From Solirubrobacterales bacterium (GTDB lineage: Bacteria; Actinomycetota; Thermoleophilia; Solirubrobacterales; Solirubrobacteraceae), in contig JAOPZO010000424.1 in assembly GCA_025964065.1 (NCBI GenBank), positions 1-5,034 on the forward strand: a DNA stretch of 5,034 bases, given 5' to 3'. Every line of letters starts with the position of its first letter. Positions within the stretch are counted from its first letter, which is position 1. The notes beneath the pieces are model-generated. The model saw nothing but the letters and a program-made list of their open reading frames with translations, had not been told where the DNA came from and ran no database searches. The translations under genes and the position numbers were made by a program. Shown in pieces: positions 1 to 5,034 of the stretch.

Positions 1-1246
1 CGGGCGCCGCGTCCCGCGTCGGACGCCGGGTCCTCGACGCGCTTCCCGGGTTCGCCGGCGTGCCCGCGAAGCGTTGCAGCGCCGAGGTGACGATCTGCTT
101 GTCGATGATCGTCTGGAGGCGGAAGACCTTCCCCAGGCCATCGGAGCGCCCCGTCGCCAGGGACCAGGAGTTCATGAGGCCGAGGAACTTGCGCCAGACG
201 CCTCCGTCCAGCGTGGTCGCCAGCGGGTCGAGGCGGCGCGAGAACGTCTCGAGCTCCTTCAGGGTCGGGGAGAGGCGCCGCACGGTGGGACGAGCGCGAA
301 GGCCGAGTCGCGTGATGCTCGGCGCGGTCCGCTCGAGCTGCGCGAGCGTCGGGGTGGCGTCCTTCGCGAAGGCCGGCAGGCGCTCGAGCGTCGCGCGGAG
401 CGGCGGTGCCGCCTGGCGGACGAGGCGCGCGGTCGGGAGCAGCGCTTCGCTCGTCGACTCGAGCTCGCCGAGGGTGCGGTTGAGCTGCGAGAGGGTCCCG
501 GGCGCCGTCTGCAGCGTAGCCGCGAGCTCCTTCCGCTTGCTCGCGGTGATGGCGAGCGTCCCCTTGGCGGAGTCGACGAGGTCCTGGAGGTCGCCGTCCT
601 TCGACACGAAGGAGGCCAGCACCCGGTCGGACTGCTCGATGAGCGCCTTGAGACGGCGGTCGTCCGCCGAGAAGTCGGCGATGAGGTCCTGGGACTGGTC
701 GAGGGCCGGCGGCAGCGCGTCCAGGGTCGCGTTGAAGTCCGCGGACCGACCCGCCATCGAGATGCCCGCCTCGTTGATGAGGATGCGCATGCGCGCACGC
801 ACGTCGGGCTGGAGGACGTTCAGGACGTCGTCGAGCTCCACGGGCCGGGAGGTCTTCTCGAGCCCGAGCTCCGTGCCCGACTCCAGGGGCTGCTTCAGAT
901 CCCCGGCGTCGAGGTCGATGTACTTCTCGCCCAACAGGTTCACGGGGCGCGAGGCCGCCTTCGCCCCACGACCGATCGGAGACGCCTCGCGCTTCAGGTC
1001 CATCGTCACGAGAGCCGTGTCGCGGTCGGTCAGCTCGATCGAGCGCACCCGGCCGCCGGCCACGCCGCCGATCTTCACGTCCGAGTTCTTCGTCAGGCCG
1101 CCGGCGTCCTTGAACTCGGCGCGGACGAGGTAGCCGTCGCCGCCAGGCCCGAAGAGGACCTTGTAGATCCCGAGGAGGGCGGCGGCGGACAGCGCCGCGA
1201 TCACCACGACCGAGATCGCGTTGCGGGTCTTCAGGGAGAGGTTCAT
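1..1246 (-). CDS. MCE (MlaD-type) family protein 2 (3' partial)
   Basis: Second MCE subunit; 415 codons are visible with no stop, so the C-terminus lies beyond the left edge. I translated it by hand from the ATG at 1246. It begins MNLSLKTRNAISVVVIAALS, with one anchor helix at about 9-32. The MCE domain spans about 39-115: YLVRAEFKDAGGLTKNSDVKIGG at the start, GGRVRSIEL (64-72), and NLLGEKYIDLDAG (103-115), the classic end of the domain. Residues 135-345 form a long Leu/Ala-rich helical tail like that of MCE protein 1; FAKDATPTLAQLERTAP at 293-309 matches FAADARPAIGQLARTAP at 291-307 of the neighbour, so the two are paralogues. LMNSWSLATGRSDGLGKVFRLQ (357-378) corresponds to the NWSSF region of protein 1, but the cysteine-containing CIRPYAPE stretch is absent and there is no cysteine in the visible protein. 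The last 15 residues are Pro/Arg/Ala-rich and may be near the natural end. The start overlaps the preceding stop (ATGA), so translation is coupled. Confidence 0.92.
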   Translation of the reverse strand, partial: MNLSLKTRNAISVVVIAALSAAALLGIYKVLFGPGGDGYLVRAEFKDAGGLTKNSDVKIGGVAGGRVRSIELTDRDTALVTMDLKREASPIGRGAKAASRPVNLLGEKYIDLDAGDLKQPLESGTELGLEKTSRPVELDDVLNVLQPDVRARMRILINEAGISMAGRSADFNATLDALPPALDQSQDLIADFSADDRRLKALIEQSDRVLASFVSKDGDLQDLVDSAKGTLAITASKRKELAATLQTAPGTLSQLNRTLGELESTSEALLPTARLVRQAAPPLRATLERLPAFAKDATPTLAQLERTAPSITRLGLRARPTVRRLSPTLKELETFSRRLDPLATTLDGGVWRKFLGLMNSWSLATGRSDGLGKVFRLQTIIDKQIVTSALQRFAGTPANPGSASRTRRPTRDAAP

Positions 1247-2586
1247 CGCCCGTCCTCCGGGTCCTTCGAGGCGTCCAGGGCGGCGGCGCCGGCGCCGCAT
1301 TCCGGGAGGAGCCAGGGCGTGCCCTGATTCAACCCGGGCGGCCTCGGCATCGCGTAGGAGAGACCGACACCGGGGCCGCCCAGGAAGCTGTCCGTGTTCA
1401 CCGGAGGCGTCGAGGTGGAGGACGTCGCCCCCTCGTTGATCTTGATTCGCGCGTAGTGGGAGTCCGCGTCCTGGTTCTTGGTGAACGAGGACCAGTTCGA
1501 CAGGAACCCGCCGAGCTCGGGGGCGTAGGGGCGGATGCAGGAGACCTGCGGTGCCAGCCGCGCCATGACGGGATCGAGCTGCTTCGAGAAGGTCTGCCCC
1601 TGCCGGAAGAACGCCCGGAGAGACGGCGCCGCCGAACGGGTGGCCCGGACCGCGGACACCGCGAGCGGGGCAGTGCGGGCGAGCTGGCCGATGGCGGGCC
1701 GTGCGTCGGCCGCGAAGGGCCGCAGGGCGACCGCGGCCGGCTTGAGGTCGGTCGCCAGGCGGTCGAGGCCGTCGACCGTCGGGTTCAACCGCGTGAGCGT
1801 CGTGCGCGCGGACTTCAGGGTCGGCGCGAACTCCTCGAGCGACGCCTGCATCTGACGCGACTTCCGCGCGAAGACGTCCATCGTCCCGGCCATGACGGTC
1901 ATGAGGTCGCGGATCTCGGCGCCGCGACCGGCGAGGACCCGCGTGGCCCGGTCACCGTTGACGACCAGGCCGCGGAGCGCGACCTCGTCCCGGGAGAGGT
2001 CGGACATCAGGTCGGCGGTCGCCTCGAGCGCGGGGGCTGACTTCCTCAGGCCCTCGTTGAGCTCGGCGGCGCGGCCGGAGAACGTGCGTGCACCGCCCTC
2101 GAAGAGCTGCTCCATGTCCTTGCGCGTTGCGGGAGGGAACGTGTTGAAGATCTGGTCGAACTCGACCGGAGCCTGCGTGTCCTCGATGCGGATGACGCCG
2201 TCCTCCGGCATCGCCGGCGCGGACTTCGGACCCGGGTCGAGGTCGATGCGTCGGGTGCCGTTGCCGAGCGTCGTGCCGTAGCGGATGACCGCGGTGGTCC
2301 CCTGGGGCAGTGGCCAGGCGTCGTCGTTGATGCCGAGGCCGACGATGGCGCGACCGTCGTCGTACTTGATCGAGGAGATCTTGCCGACGTCGACCCCGTC
2401 GATCTGCACGTCGAGGCCGGGCACGAGCGCCTGCCCGCTGGCGAAGGTGGCGCGCACGTGGTGCGGCTGGCTTCGCGTGCCGGCGAGGTAGAAGCAGATG
2501 CCACCGATCAGCAGCACGCACACGATCGCGAACGGGTGGTCCACGATGCCGTGGCCGATCCTCCGAACACCCCTGGTGAGACCCAT
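1243..2586 (-). CDS. MCE (MlaD-type) family protein 1
   Basis: Membrane-anchored substrate-binding subunit of the transporter, 447 aa. A short basic N-terminus is followed by one hydrophobic helix (about 18-36), an uncleaved anchor. The MCE domain spans about 43-119: HVRATFASGQALVPGLDVQIDG at the start, VGKISSIKY (67-75), and the closing LGNGTRRIDLDPG (107-119). Residues 140-345 are a long helical region with recurring Leu/Ala heptad-like spacing, as in actinobacterial Mce proteins, where such tails help build a lipid conduit. It ends with CIRPYAPE (350-357), a segment with NWSSF (364-368) and DSHYARI (375-381), then a Ser/Thr/Pro/Gly-rich tail. C350 and C430 are the only cysteines outside the anchor. 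The gene starts 13 nt after permease 2 with a good ribosome site and overlaps MCE protein 2 by 4 nt (ATGA). Family is certain; substrate and which mce letter it corresponds to are not. Confidence 0.93.
   Translation of the reverse strand: MGLTRGVRRIGHGIVDHPFAIVCVLLIGGICFYLAGTRSQPHHVRATFASGQALVPGLDVQIDGVDVGKISSIKYDDGRAIVGLGINDDAWPLPQGTTAVIRYGTTLGNGTRRIDLDPGPKSAPAMPEDGVIRIEDTQAPVEFDQIFNTFPPATRKDMEQLFEGGARTFSGRAAELNEGLRKSAPALEATADLMSDLSRDEVALRGLVVNGDRATRVLAGRGAEIRDLMTVMAGTMDVFARKSRQMQASLEEFAPTLKSARTTLTRLNPTVDGLDRLATDLKPAAVALRPFAADARPAIGQLARTAPLAVSAVRATRSAAPSLRAFFRQGQTFSKQLDPVMARLAPQVSCIRPYAPELGGFLSNWSSFTKNQDADSHYARIKINEGATSSTSTPPVNTDSFLGGPGVGLSYAMPRPPGLNQGTPWLLPECGAGAAALDASKDPEDGR
1254..1258 (-). 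promoter_or_regulatory. Ribosome binding site of MCE protein 2
   Basis: Minus-strand GGAGG lies 7 nt before the ATG at 1246, inside the last codons of MCE protein 1. With the ATGA overlap it fixes the start of the second MCE gene. Confidence 0.65.
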
Positions 2587-2594
2587 GGTTGTCG

Positions 2595-2601
2595 CTCCCC
2601 T
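2595..2601 (-). promoter_or_regulatory. Ribosome binding site of MCE protein 1
   Basis: Minus-strand AGGGGAG ends 8 nt before the ATG at 2586 and overlaps the TAG stop of permease 2. It is the best-placed ribosome site in the window and supports both the chosen ATG and independent loading of ribosomes on the MCE genes. Confidence 0.7.
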
Positions 2602-3457
2602 ACCCGCCGATGGGTCCGCGGGGGTTGAGGCCCCAGAAGACCATCGTGCCGAGTGAGCCGATGAGGTGGACGAGGATGAGGTTCAAGATCATCGACTTGG
2701 CGGTGGCCGTGCCGACGCCCACGGGACCGCCCTTCGCGGTGTAGCCGTAGTACATGGCGACCATCACGATCGCCGTCCCCATGGCCATGATCTTGATCTC
2801 CGAGAACAGGATGTCCTTCGGGTCCTGGAAGGTGAAGTGGATCAGCTCCCAGCCACCCTGGCTGACCTCCTTGATCTGGTGCACGATGATCACGAAGTCC
2901 GCGAGCTGGTGCATGCCGAGACCAACCAGGTACAGCAGCGGGAAGGCGAGCCATGCGGCGACGAGGCGGGTCGCCACGACGTAGCGCATGGGGTTCAGGC
3001 CCTGCGCCTCCATCGCGTCGAGCTCCTCGTTGATCCGCATGGACCCGATCTCCGCCACGAGCCCGCAACCGATCTTCGCGGCGACGATGTACCCCCACAT
3101 GTAGGGCCCCATCTCGCGGTTGGCGCAGAAGGCGGTGAAGACCCCGGAGTAGATCGTCGCGCCGTAGCCGCGGAGCACGTAGTTCGCCTCGGTGGCGCAC
3201 TGCGCTCCCATGACGAACTCCATGAACCAGATGACGGCTGCGGAGCCCACGATGAGGATGCCCGCCTGCCGGAGGATCTCCGACGTGTACCGCCAGACGC
3301 CGCGGAGCTCGAGGAGCGTGCGGCCGAAGAAGGTGGCCATCGCCCCGGCCTCCTCCACGCCCGCCCGGACGGGCGCCGCGAGGTTCTTGACGAACTTCCC
3401 GCCGGGGGAGGGCTCGCTGCCGCGGGGACGCGGGACCCGGATCGCCGAGGCCTCCAT
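2600..3457 (-). CDS. mlaE: MlaE/YrbE family ABC transporter permease 2 (YrbEB-like)
   Basis: Second membrane subunit, 285 aa, clearly homologous to but diverged from permease 1. After a charged N-terminal leader (1-60), hydrophobic segments fall near 62-84, 98-112, 120-138, 162-192, 222-240 and 255-275. The MlaE motif is GCGLVAEIGSMRINEELDAMEAQGLNP (130-156), followed by MRYVVATRLVAAWLA. KGGPVGVGTATAKSMI at 242-257 corresponds to the second conserved patch of permease 1. The frame stays open far upstream, to about 4684, but that extension lies over permease 1 in another frame and reads as Arg/Pro/His-rich noise. The ATG at 3457 is chosen because it overlaps the permease 1 stop as TGATG and gives the family length. 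No good ribosome site precedes it, which fits re-initiation. C87 and C111 flank a predicted extracytoplasmic loop and have no match in permease 1. Confidence 0.94.
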   Translation of the reverse strand: MEASAIRVPRPRGSEPSPGGKFVKNLAAPVRAGVEEAGAMATFFGRTLLELRGVWRYTSEILRQAGILIVGSAAVIWFMEFVMGAQCATEANYVLRGYGATIYSGVFTAFCANREMGPYMWGYIVAAKIGCGLVAEIGSMRINEELDAMEAQGLNPMRYVVATRLVAAWLAFPLLYLVGLGMHQLADFVIIVHQIKEVSQGGWELIHFTFQDPKDILFSEIKIMAMGTAIVMVAMYYGYTAKGGPVGVGTATAKSMILNLILVHLIGSLGTMVFWGLNPRGPIGG

Positions 3458-4323
3458 CAGTGGAGGTTCCCGGTCTCGGGGAAGGCGGCGAGCATGATCG
3501 TCGTGAAGACGAAGTTGAACGTCCAGATGCCCGCGAAGGAGATGACGACGGCCTGGTTGACCGCCCGTCCCACGCCCTCCGGCCCGCCCTTGACGTTCAT
3601 CCCCTTGTAGCAGCAGACGATCGCGATGATGAACCCGAAGAGCGTCGTCTTGATCACCGAGCCGAAGAGGTCCGGCAGCGTGAAGTTCGACGTGAACGTC
3701 GACAGGTAGCCCGCCAGCGTGTCCTGGAAGACGAGGATCGCGAGGTACCCGCCGAGGACGCCGAAGACGATCGCGATGAGGTTCATCAACGCGGTCACGA
3801 GGCCGAGCGCGAGGAAGCGCGGCGCGACGATCTCGCGGACGGGATCGAGGCCGAGGGTCGCGAGGGCGTCGAGCTCCTCGCGCACCTTCCGGGCGCCGAG
3901 GTCCGCCGCGATGGCGGTCCCGCCGACCCCGGCGATCACCATGCCGTTGATCCAGGGGGCGAACTCCCGCACCGAGGCCATGACGAAGAACGCGCCGAGA
4001 CGGTCGATCGTCCCGAAGAGGTAGGTGATGTTCCCGCCCTGGAGGCCGGGTGCGCCGAGCCCGAAGAAGGTCGTGGAGATGATCACGGGGATGAGGCACC
4101 GCCGGACGATCAGGAAGGCCTCCTGGATGAACTCGTCCTTCCAGGAGAACGGTGGGGTCACGCAGGCCGTGATCGCCTTCCCGGTGAGGAGGAGCATCTC
4201 CGCCGTCTGCTCGAGGATGCCGAGGGGAGCGCGCAGGGCCTTGCGTCCCACGCTGGGCTGCTGCGGTTTGCTCGTTGGGGGCGCCAGCCGCCTCGGTGGC
4301 GGGGTGCGAACGGTCGTGGCCAT
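3457..4323 (-). CDS. mlaE: MlaE/YrbE family ABC transporter permease 1 (YrbEA-like)
   Basis: Integral membrane subunit of the Mce/Mla lipid transporter, 288 aa, near the usual family length plus a short extension. The first 40 residues are a Pro/Arg-rich cytoplasmic leader. Hydrophobic segments lie near residues 70-90, 110-138, 168-200, 225-240 and 256-280. The family hallmark is visible at 133-170: GVGGTAIAADLGARKVREELDAL then GLDPVREIVAPRFLA, matching the E. coli MlaE segment with its E-x-x-D-A-L coupling motif. A second conserved patch, KGGPEGVGRAVNQAVV, is at 245-260. The ATG at 4323 is the earliest possible start: an in-frame TGA lies at 4359-4357 with no start codon between. A weak GAGAGG ribosome site sits 13 nt upstream. 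The TGA stop overlaps the ATG of permease 2 by one base (TGATG), implying translational coupling and equal amounts of the two. It most likely pairs with permease 2 as a heterodimer. Confidence 0.95.
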   Translation of the reverse strand: MATTVRTPPPRRLAPPTSKPQQPSVGRKALRAPLGILEQTAEMLLLTGKAITACVTPPFSWKDEFIQEAFLIVRRCLIPVIISTTFFGLGAPGLQGGNITYLFGTIDRLGAFFVMASVREFAPWINGMVIAGVGGTAIAADLGARKVREELDALATLGLDPVREIVAPRFLALGLVTALMNLIAIVFGVLGGYLAILVFQDTLAGYLSTFTSNFTLPDLFGSVIKTTLFGFIIAIVCCYKGMNVKGGPEGVGRAVNQAVVISFAGIWTFNFVFTTIMLAAFPETGNLH

Positions 4324-4367
4324 GCTGCTTGCGGTTCCTCTCGCCTGCGGACGACGTCAGTCTCGTG

Positions 4368-4384
4368 CGCGGTTTGACACCGCG
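4368..4384 (-). repeat. Short perfect stem-loop upstream of permease 1
   Basis: CGCGGT (4368-4373) and ACCGCG (4379-4384) form a perfect 6-bp inverted repeat around the 5-nt loop TTGAC. It lies about 45 bases upstream of the permease 1 start codon, in the transcribed leader if the operon is read through from the ATPase gene. No T-run follows. It could be an operator or leader element, or simply chance in GC-rich sequence. Confidence 0.4.
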
Positions 4385-4401
4385 TCTGCAATCCCTTGGG
4401 G

Positions 4402-4447
4402 GGATGTCCTTCCCCCGGAAGGATGACTTCCGGGGAGTAGGACATCC
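4402..4447 (-). repeat. Long imperfect inverted repeat (hairpin) downstream of the ATPase gene
   Basis: The arms are 4402-4421 and 4427-4447, separated by the 5-nt loop GATGA. The outer arm GGATGTCCT (4402-4410) pairs perfectly with AGGACATCC (4439-4447). The inner arm CCCCGGAAG (4413-4421) pairs perfectly with CTTCCGGGG (4427-4435). Between them are one C:G pair, one mismatch and one bulged base, giving about 19 base pairs in all. The sequence shows this directly. A role is inference: it could be an mRNA processing or stability element that sets different levels of ATPase and membrane subunits, an attenuator, a protein-binding site, or a copy of a dispersed palindromic element. Confidence 0.8.
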
Positions 4448-4471
4448 GTTGAGCGCTGGAGCGCCTACTCC
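4434..4471 (-). repeat. Alternative stem overlapping the ATPase stop codon
   Basis: GGAGTAG at 4434-4440 is the exact reverse complement of CTACTCC at 4465-4471. The latter contains the ATPase TAG stop (4467-4465). Inside this stem is a second small palindrome, GCGCT (4453-4457) with AGCGC (4460-4464). Bases 4434-4440 are also part of the long hairpin, so the two folds cannot form fully at once. A 7-bp match could arise by chance in GC-rich DNA, so functional meaning is uncertain. Confidence 0.45.
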
Positions 4472-5034
4472 ATCCCGAGCGGACCCTCGGCGTCGCCGCC
4501 GAGGAACTGCCGTACGAACGGGTTGGGCGAGTTGAACATCTCCTGCGCGCCGCCCGCTTCCACGATGCGGCCCTTCCAGAGCACCGCGATGTACTGGCCG
4601 ATGCGACGGGCCGAGGCGATGTCGTGCGTGATGACGATGTAGGTCCCGCCGTTCTCCGCGTGCATCTGCTTGATCAGCTCGCACAGGAGCGCCGTGCGGA
4701 CGGGGTCGAGGCCCGAGTCCGGCTCGTCGAACATGACGATCTCCGGGTCGAGCACGAGCGCTCGGGCGAGGCCGGCGCGCTTGCGCATGCCCCCGGAGAT
4801 CTCGCTCGGCATGCGGTCGTCGGCGTTGGTCAGCCCCACGTCCTCGAGGCGCTTGTCGACGATCTCGCGGATCTGCGCCTCCGAGAGGTCGGTGTGCTGA
4901 CGCAGCGGAAACGCAACGTTGTCATACAGGTTCATCGAGCCGAACAGCGCACCGTCCTGAAACAGGATCCCGAACTTGCGGCGCATCTCCAACAGCTTGG
5001 ACATCCGCATCTTCGACACCGAGTCGCCGTGCAC
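4465..5034 (-). CDS. mlaF: MlaF/Mkl-type ABC transporter ATP-binding protein (5' partial)
   Basis: ATPase subunit of an Mce/Mla lipid transporter, acting on the cytoplasmic face to power the permease pair encoded next. The last 189 codons and a TAG stop are present. The first visible codon is an internal GTG, and the true start and the Walker A loop lie beyond the right edge. Numbering from the first visible residue, the Q-loop is LFQDG (Q26), followed by the stretch GSMNLYDNVAFPLRQHT (32-48), which is typical of the Mce/Mla ATPase branch. The ABC signature is ISGGMRKR (79-86), Walker B is IVMFDEP (99-105, catalytic E104), the D-loop is SGLDP (107-111) and the switch histidine is THD (H137). 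The signature ISGGM and the DEPDSGLDPVRT segment resemble mycobacterial Mkl (MceG). The tail ends in a short acidic segment. Codons 1-47 use more A/T-ending codons than the rest. A 141-bp structured gap separates it from permease 1. The family call is very secure; the substrate is unknown. Confidence 0.95.
   Translation of the reverse strand: MHGDSVSKMRMSKLLEMRRKFGILFQDGALFGSMNLYDNVAFPLRQHTDLSEAQIREIVDKRLEDVGLTNADDRMPSEISGGMRKRAGLARALVLDPEIVMFDEPDSGLDPVRTALLCELIKQMHAENGGTYIVITHDIASARRIGQYIAVLWKGRIVEAGGAQEMFNSPNPFVRQFLGGDAEGPLGME

Larger units (their letters stand above)
4324..4464 (-). other. Structured intergenic gap between ATPase and permease genes
   Basis: This 141-bp gap is the only sizeable non-coding stretch in an otherwise overlapping or tightly packed gene set. 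It holds a long imperfect hairpin, two smaller stem-loops and a weak ribosome binding site for permease 1. I looked for a minus-strand promoter and found no convincing -10/-35 pair, so read-through from the ATPase gene is the simpler view. The stems are not followed by a T-run on the minus strand, so a classical intrinsic terminator is not supported. No small gene is convincing here. Confidence 0.75.

Noticed and set aside
259..798. A 179-codon minus-strand open frame inside MCE protein 2.
   Set aside because: Its product is almost only Arg, Ser, Pro and Thr, and it overlaps the true MCE frame, which was recovered by direct translation from 1246.
60..1327. Two long plus-strand open frames (60-1133 and 74-1327) opposite MCE protein 2.
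   Set aside because: They lie antisense to a clear MCE gene, have compositions dominated by Arg, Ser, Glu, Gly and Ala, and show no recognisable domain. Long antisense frames are common when codons end in G or C.
2666..4377. Long plus-strand open frames opposite the permeases (2666-3610 and 3460-4377).
   Set aside because: They are His/Asp/Glu/Arg-rich reverse reads of conserved membrane protein genes with no domain or supported start.
4324..4400. A separate promoter for permease 1 (for example a TTGCAG box on the minus strand).
   Set aside because: No acceptable -10 sequence occurs at a suitable distance, so the sequence alone does not support it.
4158..4445. A possible small leader protein starting inside the long hairpin at 4445.
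   Set aside because: It has no ribosome site, overlaps permease 1 by more than half its length in another frame, and its sequence is Arg/Pro/Ser-rich.
4391..4447. An intrinsic terminator after the ATPase gene.
   Set aside because: The stem is strong, but on the minus strand it is followed by a run of C and then AAGGGATTGC rather than a T-run, and the genes downstream belong to the same transporter.
2600..4684. A 694-codon open frame on the minus strand covering permease 2 and extending across permease 1 into the ATPase gene.
   Set aside because: Only the last 285 codons, from the ATG at 3457, look like protein of a known family. The upstream part overlaps permease 1 in another frame and is Arg/Pro/His/Gly-rich, as expected of GC-rich shadow frames.

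Overview
The window is a GC-rich stretch in which nearly every codon ends in G or C. It holds five protein genes, all on the minus strand and reading right to left, and it is almost fully coding. Together they form the front part of an Mce/Mla-type lipid ABC transporter operon. In transcription order these are an MlaF/Mkl-type ATPase (its 5' end is off the right edge), two different MlaE/YrbE permeases, and two different MCE (MlaD-type) substrate-binding proteins. The second MCE gene runs off the left edge. Two divergent permeases followed by several long MCE proteins with one N-terminal membrane anchor and a long helical tail is the actinobacterial arrangement (yrbEA-yrbEB-mceA...). The ATPase sitting next to the permeases, rather than elsewhere as with mycobacterial mkl/mceG, together with the base composition, suggests a non-mycobacterial actinobacterium. 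Thermoleophilia/Solirubrobacterales is my best guess, but it is an inference from style rather than proof.

Layout, right to left: ATPase C-terminal part 5034-4465; a 141-bp gap (4464-4324) containing a strong imperfect hairpin; permease 1, 4323-3457; permease 2, 3457-2600, coupled by a TGATG overlap; MCE protein 1, 2586-1243, after a 13-bp gap with a good ribosome binding site; MCE protein 2, 1246 to beyond base 1, coupled by an ATGA overlap. No RNA genes, mobile elements, CRISPR arrays or terminators were seen. The many long open frames on the plus strand and in other minus frames are GC-rich shadows.

How the parts would work together: the ATPase hydrolyses ATP on the inner face of the membrane, the two permeases form the transmembrane core (probably a heterodimer), and the MCE proteins, anchored by one N-terminal helix each, build the extracytoplasmic ring or tube that passes a hydrophobic substrate. 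The substrate cannot be read from the sequence.

The machinery itself is a known family. The points most worth a second look are the structured gap between ATPase and permease genes, with mutually exclusive pairings that reach into the ATPase stop codon; the abrupt codon-use change inside the ATPase gene; and the cysteine and C-terminal motif differences between the two tandem MCE paralogues.
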